This document shows positions 5,741 to 7,864 of a DNA stretch of 7,864 bases, one piece after another (position 1 is the stretch's first letter; every line of letters starts with the position of its first letter). A program made the position numbers and the translations under genes. The DNA is taken from positions 1 to 7,864 of the forward strand of contig WFQT01000384.1 in NCBI GenBank assembly GCA_015486895.1, given 5' to 3'. The DNA is from Anaerolineae bacterium (GTDB lineage Bacteria > Chloroflexota > Anaerolineae > JAADDB01). Below the pieces are notes generated by a model. That model was not told where the DNA came from. It did not search any database and saw only the letters and a list, made by a program, of their open reading frames with translations.

Positions 5741-7196
5741 CTACTGGCCGGTTACGCTAATTTGATAGTCAGTTGGCACAACCTGGAACCAACTATTCCC
5801 CGGTTTCAGGGGTACCGGCGTTCCACTTGTCGTAAAAAATGACGGCGTGTCCCCCTGAGTTAGCGAGCGCCATTTGCCATCTACCACCTGGCCATCTCGG
5901 AAAATAAGTGCTCTCCCCTCGCCGTAAATATTGATGACTGCGGCTGCCCAAAGAATCCTCTATGATGTTGGTCTCTATATGCGGTACAAATTGCACGATA
6001 ACGTTGGCGGCGCTAACTTGCTTGCCGTCGTTCTTATCCAAGGCCGGCTGGCCCAGGACGTAGCGGAAATAGCAGCCACTACCAGCATCGTAGCGCCAAT
6101 CCACCACACTGGAGCGCGGATATGGGATGTGGAGCGCTGTCGCCGGGGCACCAGCCAAATCCGCACCGAAAGTCAAACTGCGCAAATGCGGTGTCCCATC
6201 CTTTCCTTGATCGGCTAACCACTGCCGCACCCTGGCCGTACTGGTACGCACGCGCGTCTCCCAGTAATGTCCTACACTCCAGCTATACCGATTGTTGCCG
6301 GGGTCATCCAGATCAATATCGAAATAGGGGAAGGGATCGTGTTTCAGTGTGTAGCGTACCTTGTCGCTGGCGCCGGAAGCCGTCAGGGCACCGTCGTAAA
6401 GTGGCGTCATGTAATGGTTAATAAGGCGCGCCGAGCGCACCGGGCCAATCTGTTTGGCATCCTGGCTCCAGAAAATGCCAGTCAACCGGGTCACCCACCA
6501 ACCTTCCATCATGTACTCGTAAACAATATCCGCTGAGTTCAAGCCGTATTGTGGCCGAGCGACTTTCGTGTTGTTAATAACCACCAACAACGGCTTGTGC
6601 TGTAATTTCGCCGGATCAACAGATAGTCCGGTTAATGGGTCCAAATTGCCAGAAGGAGCCGGGAAGTTGCCTTTTGGAGGCAAAGGAAAGTCAGTCGATG
6701 CCTGAACCGGCATAGCAGTCGGTTTGGGTGGCTGAGCAATTTTGACCACCGGGATAGCATCTTTGGTCCCGGATAATTCCACTAAATCCCCAAAAATCCA
6801 TCCCTCATGAGATGCACCACTTAACCACCATTTGCTATCCTCACTACGACCGACAATGGTCAGCTTATCCCCTTCCCGTACCATGCCTACAACCGCATAG
6901 CCGGTGCCGGGGCCGCTACGCAAATTTACTACTGTACCTTTAACAATGCCTTCCAGTTGTGCCTGCGCAGCAGCGGTAGGGCTAGCTGTTGGCTGTGATG
7001 TAACCGGTGAAGGAGTCGCCGTCGGGGATGCCGCAGGCACACTCGTAGCCGTCGATGTAGGCGTGACTGTAGGCCGAGGAGGCCTGGTTGCTGTCGGCGC
7101 TAAAGTGGGTACTGACTTATTGCCACCACACCCGAATAGCACTAATGCCAACAAAAGAACCAATGGTAACGAAACATGTCGAAATAGTGATTGCAT
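5741..7196 (-). CDS. SH3b-DUF3048 (YerB-like) lipoprotein, frameshifted near its 3' end
   Basis: Numbering is from the ATG at 7196, chosen because GAGG lies 6 nt upstream; an in-frame ATG at 7226 lacks this. A hydrophobic signal ends in LVLFGC with lipidated C23. A Pro/Thr/Ser-rich linker (about 28-78) follows, then an SH3b domain (about 81-142) with VNLRSGPGTGY and GWIFGDLV, then DUF3048 from about 183 (LDPLTGLSV, RPQYGLNSADIVYEY at 214-228, IGPVRSAR at 250-257). It should be an extracytoplasmic lipoprotein; SH3b domains often bind cell-wall material, and the function of DUF3048 is unknown. The open frame stops at 5793, but its last 49 residues are not family-like. In the +1 frame, from about 5941, the sequence reads INIYGEGRALIFRDGQVVDG and later VPLKPGNSWFQVVPTDY, the expected DUF3048 C-terminus, ending at 5741. 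The restored protein would have about 484 residues. Mutation or a sequencing indel is more likely than programmed frameshifting. Confidence 0.88.
5941..5957 (-). other. Frameshift site in the DUF3048 gene (+1)
   Basis: Upstream codons read ...IIEDSLG in the main frame, and from GCA at 5941-5939 the frame one base further on reads AVINIYGEGRA. One extra base (or two missing) within TTTGGGCAGCC (minus strand, 5952-5942) explains the shift; removing one G of GGG would give DSLAAAVIN. No in-frame stop or known slippery site with a stimulator is evident here. Confidence 0.8.
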
Positions 7197-7202
7197 AGCT
7201 AA

Positions 7203-7206
7203 CCTC
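7203..7206 (-). promoter_or_regulatory. Ribosome-binding site GAGG deciding the DUF3048 lipoprotein start
   Basis: GAGG lies 6 nt before the ATG at 7196, giving a compact lipoprotein signal (MQSLFRHVSLPLV to GC). The upstream ATG at 7226 would add ten residues and lacks a site. Confidence 0.6.
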
Positions 7207-7271
7207 ACATTTGGTAACTTGTACACTGGACCTGCTCAGGCTCTCGCTCTTAGCAACTTTTGCTCTTTTAC

Positions 7272-7289
7272 GGATTGTTGTCACAATCC
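7272..7289. promoter_or_regulatory. Operator-like inverted repeat GGATTGT-N4-ACAATCC upstream of the DUF3048 gene
   Basis: Two perfect 7-bp arms (7272-7278 and 7283-7289) flank TGTC, centred about 85 bp before the ATG at 7196. The size and symmetry suit a dimeric transcription factor, or a short hairpin in the leader. No specific regulator is implied. Confidence 0.4.
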
Positions 7290-7418
7290 TATTCACTGTT
7301 TTCCGGCAACCGGATTCCAGTGCGCAGGCAGGTTTCGTAATTATTACCGCAATTTCAATCGCCGGCCCATATTACAACAACTCGGAAATTTACAAAAAAT
7401 CGCCGCGACAGGTTGCCC

Positions 7419-7436
7419 AGTCCGCCGGAGCGGACT
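7419..7436. repeat. Short perfect hairpin AGTCCGC-CGGA-GCGGACT
   Basis: A 7-bp GC-rich stem with a 4-nt loop lies in non-coding sequence. There is no T-tract on the plus side (ATTCGGG follows). Its role is unknown. Confidence 0.4.
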
Positions 7437-7681
7437 ATTCGGGACCAGCGGCAGCAATTCCAAATGTGACAGTTCAAGCATCTCTATCTTGATTTTGTGC
7501 TCGTAACAGTAGCTGCCATGCTGCCATTTAGCTAAACTGTTCCGCACCGCCAAGGAAATTTACCCCGACATTTACGCCACCTTCAATAACTAAAAGCGGC
7601 CAGACTTATGCCAATCGTTGTTCTAACAAACGCAAATGATACCATCTCAATGTTTAGGAGCAATTCCCTTATTGGAGCTCA

Positions 7682-7702
7682 CAGTGCATCACGGATGCAC
7701 TG
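7682..7702. repeat. Perfect 9-bp hairpin CAGTGCATC-ACG-GATGCACTG
   Basis: A 9-bp perfect inverted repeat encloses a 3-nt centre. Neither strand has a T-tract after it, so it may be an operator or a structured-RNA element and not a terminator. It lies between two direct copies of TTGGAGCT (7672-7679 and 7716-7723). Confidence 0.45.
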
Positions 7703-7796
7703 GCTGTTAGCCACGTTGGAGCTGTCTGGGATAGTGTCGGACCACGGAACGCTCAGCGAGCGATGATTGGCAAAGCAACAAAGAGTAAGCGCACAA

Positions 7797-7825
7797 GTTT
7801 CCGCTTGCGCTGTGCAAGCGGAAAC
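7797..7825. terminator. Perfect 12-bp hairpin at the right edge, possible terminator of a minus-strand gene beyond it
   Basis: GTTTCCGCTTGC (7797-7808) and GCAAGCGGAAAC (7814-7825) form a perfect 12-bp stem with a 5-nt loop. On the minus strand it begins one base after an in-frame TGA (7829-7827) preceded by LADARLLPVRP, which could be the last residues of a gene entering from the right. On that strand the stem ends in AAAC followed by TTGTGCGC, so there is no clear T-tract. The layout, a stop codon directly followed by a strong stem without T-tract, matches the hairpin after the epimerase. Confidence 0.4.
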
Positions 7826-7864
7826 CTCAAGGCCTCACCGGCAACAAACGAGCATCGGCCAGCA

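Larger units (their letters stand above)
7197..7864. other. Gene-poor region upstream of the DUF3048 gene, rich in hairpins
   Basis: No convincing complete gene was found in these 668 bp on either strand; open frames here lack ribosome-binding sites and recognisable domains. It must hold the DUF3048 promoter, but no strong -10/-35 pair stands out close to the gene. A weak minus-strand pair, TTGCTC (7663-7658) and TATCAT (7641-7636) spaced 16 bp, lies about 440 bp upstream. Perfect inverted repeats occur at 7272-7289, 7302-7314, 7419-7436, 7682-7702, 7750-7762 and 7797-7825. An uncharacterised RNA, a leader, or the debris of a lost gene are possible. Confidence 0.4.

Noticed and set aside
5941..5957. 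Programmed +1 frameshifting in the DUF3048 gene.
   Set aside because: No in-frame stop or rare-codon pause at the site and no stimulator seen; an indel mutation or sequencing error is simpler, though not excluded.
7211..7492. Plus-strand open frame of 93 codons with two hydrophobic stretches.
   Set aside because: It needs a TTG start, has no ribosome-binding site, overlaps the palindrome and start region of the DUF3048 gene, and resembles no family I know.
6904..7506. Plus-strand 200-codon open frame opposite the lipoprotein linker.
   Set aside because: It is a shadow of the repetitive Pro/Thr linker codons, giving Val/Gly-rich nonsense, and continues into non-coding DNA.
7682..7825. Hairpins at the right end as insertion-sequence termini or a CRISPR array.
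   Set aside because: The arms differ from each other, there are no regular spacers, and no transposase or target duplication is visible.
7755..7864. Alternative minus-strand frame ending at 7755 (35 codons, ending LPIIAR) at the right edge.
   Set aside because: It reads straight through the 12-bp hairpin and shows no recognisable domain; the frame ending at 7827 before the hairpin is more natural, and neither is proven.

Overview
The window looks like a chromosomal segment from a mid-GC bacterium, most likely Chloroflexota (Anaerolineae or a relative). The basis is gene-family style recalled from memory: a lipoprotein joining a Pro/Thr-rich linker, an SH3b domain and DUF3048; a NYN (LabA-like) domain joined to an OST-HTH/LOTUS domain; and a small metallo-beta-lactamase-fold protein with an H-H-M-P-G-H metal motif. 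No mobile element, CRISPR array, tRNA or rRNA gene was seen.

Layout, left to right. At 1-187 (minus) is the 5' end of an RlmI-like rRNA methyltransferase gene that runs off the left edge. It is separated by a putative terminator (about 245-267) from a compact minus-strand operon reading right to left: MBL-fold protein (3735-3073), TPR lipoprotein (3076-2480, 4-bp overlap), M16 zinc peptidase (2471-1143) and NYN/OST-HTH protein (1121-282). A sigma70-like promoter (about 3772-3800) precedes the operon. A purine-rich, partly tandem-repeated spacer (3736-4042) separates it from a small winged-helix-like gene (4474-4043, minus). That gene is divergent from a GalE-like SDR epimerase (4777-5700, plus). 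Each member of the divergent pair has its own good promoter, and an 8-bp inverted repeat overlaps the epimerase -35 box.

A hairpin (5700-5728) sits between the epimerase and the convergent DUF3048 lipoprotein gene (7196-5741). This lipoprotein gene carries a frameshift near 5941-5957. The open frame ends at 5793 with about 49 meaningless residues, while the conserved DUF3048 C-terminus reads perfectly in the +1 frame and ends at 5741. The remaining 670 bp on the right has no convincing complete gene but holds several perfect hairpins, including an operator-like inverted repeat upstream of the lipoprotein gene and a 12-bp stem at the right edge.

Functionally the operon mixes envelope and proteostasis functions (TPR lipoprotein, M16 peptidase) with a putative RNA-processing nuclease and an MBL hydrolase. 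The epimerase and DUF3048 lipoprotein suggest surface polysaccharide or envelope work. None of these roles is proven by the sequence. The strongest anomalies are the frameshifted DUF3048 gene, the altered MBL metal motif and the structured, gene-poor right end.
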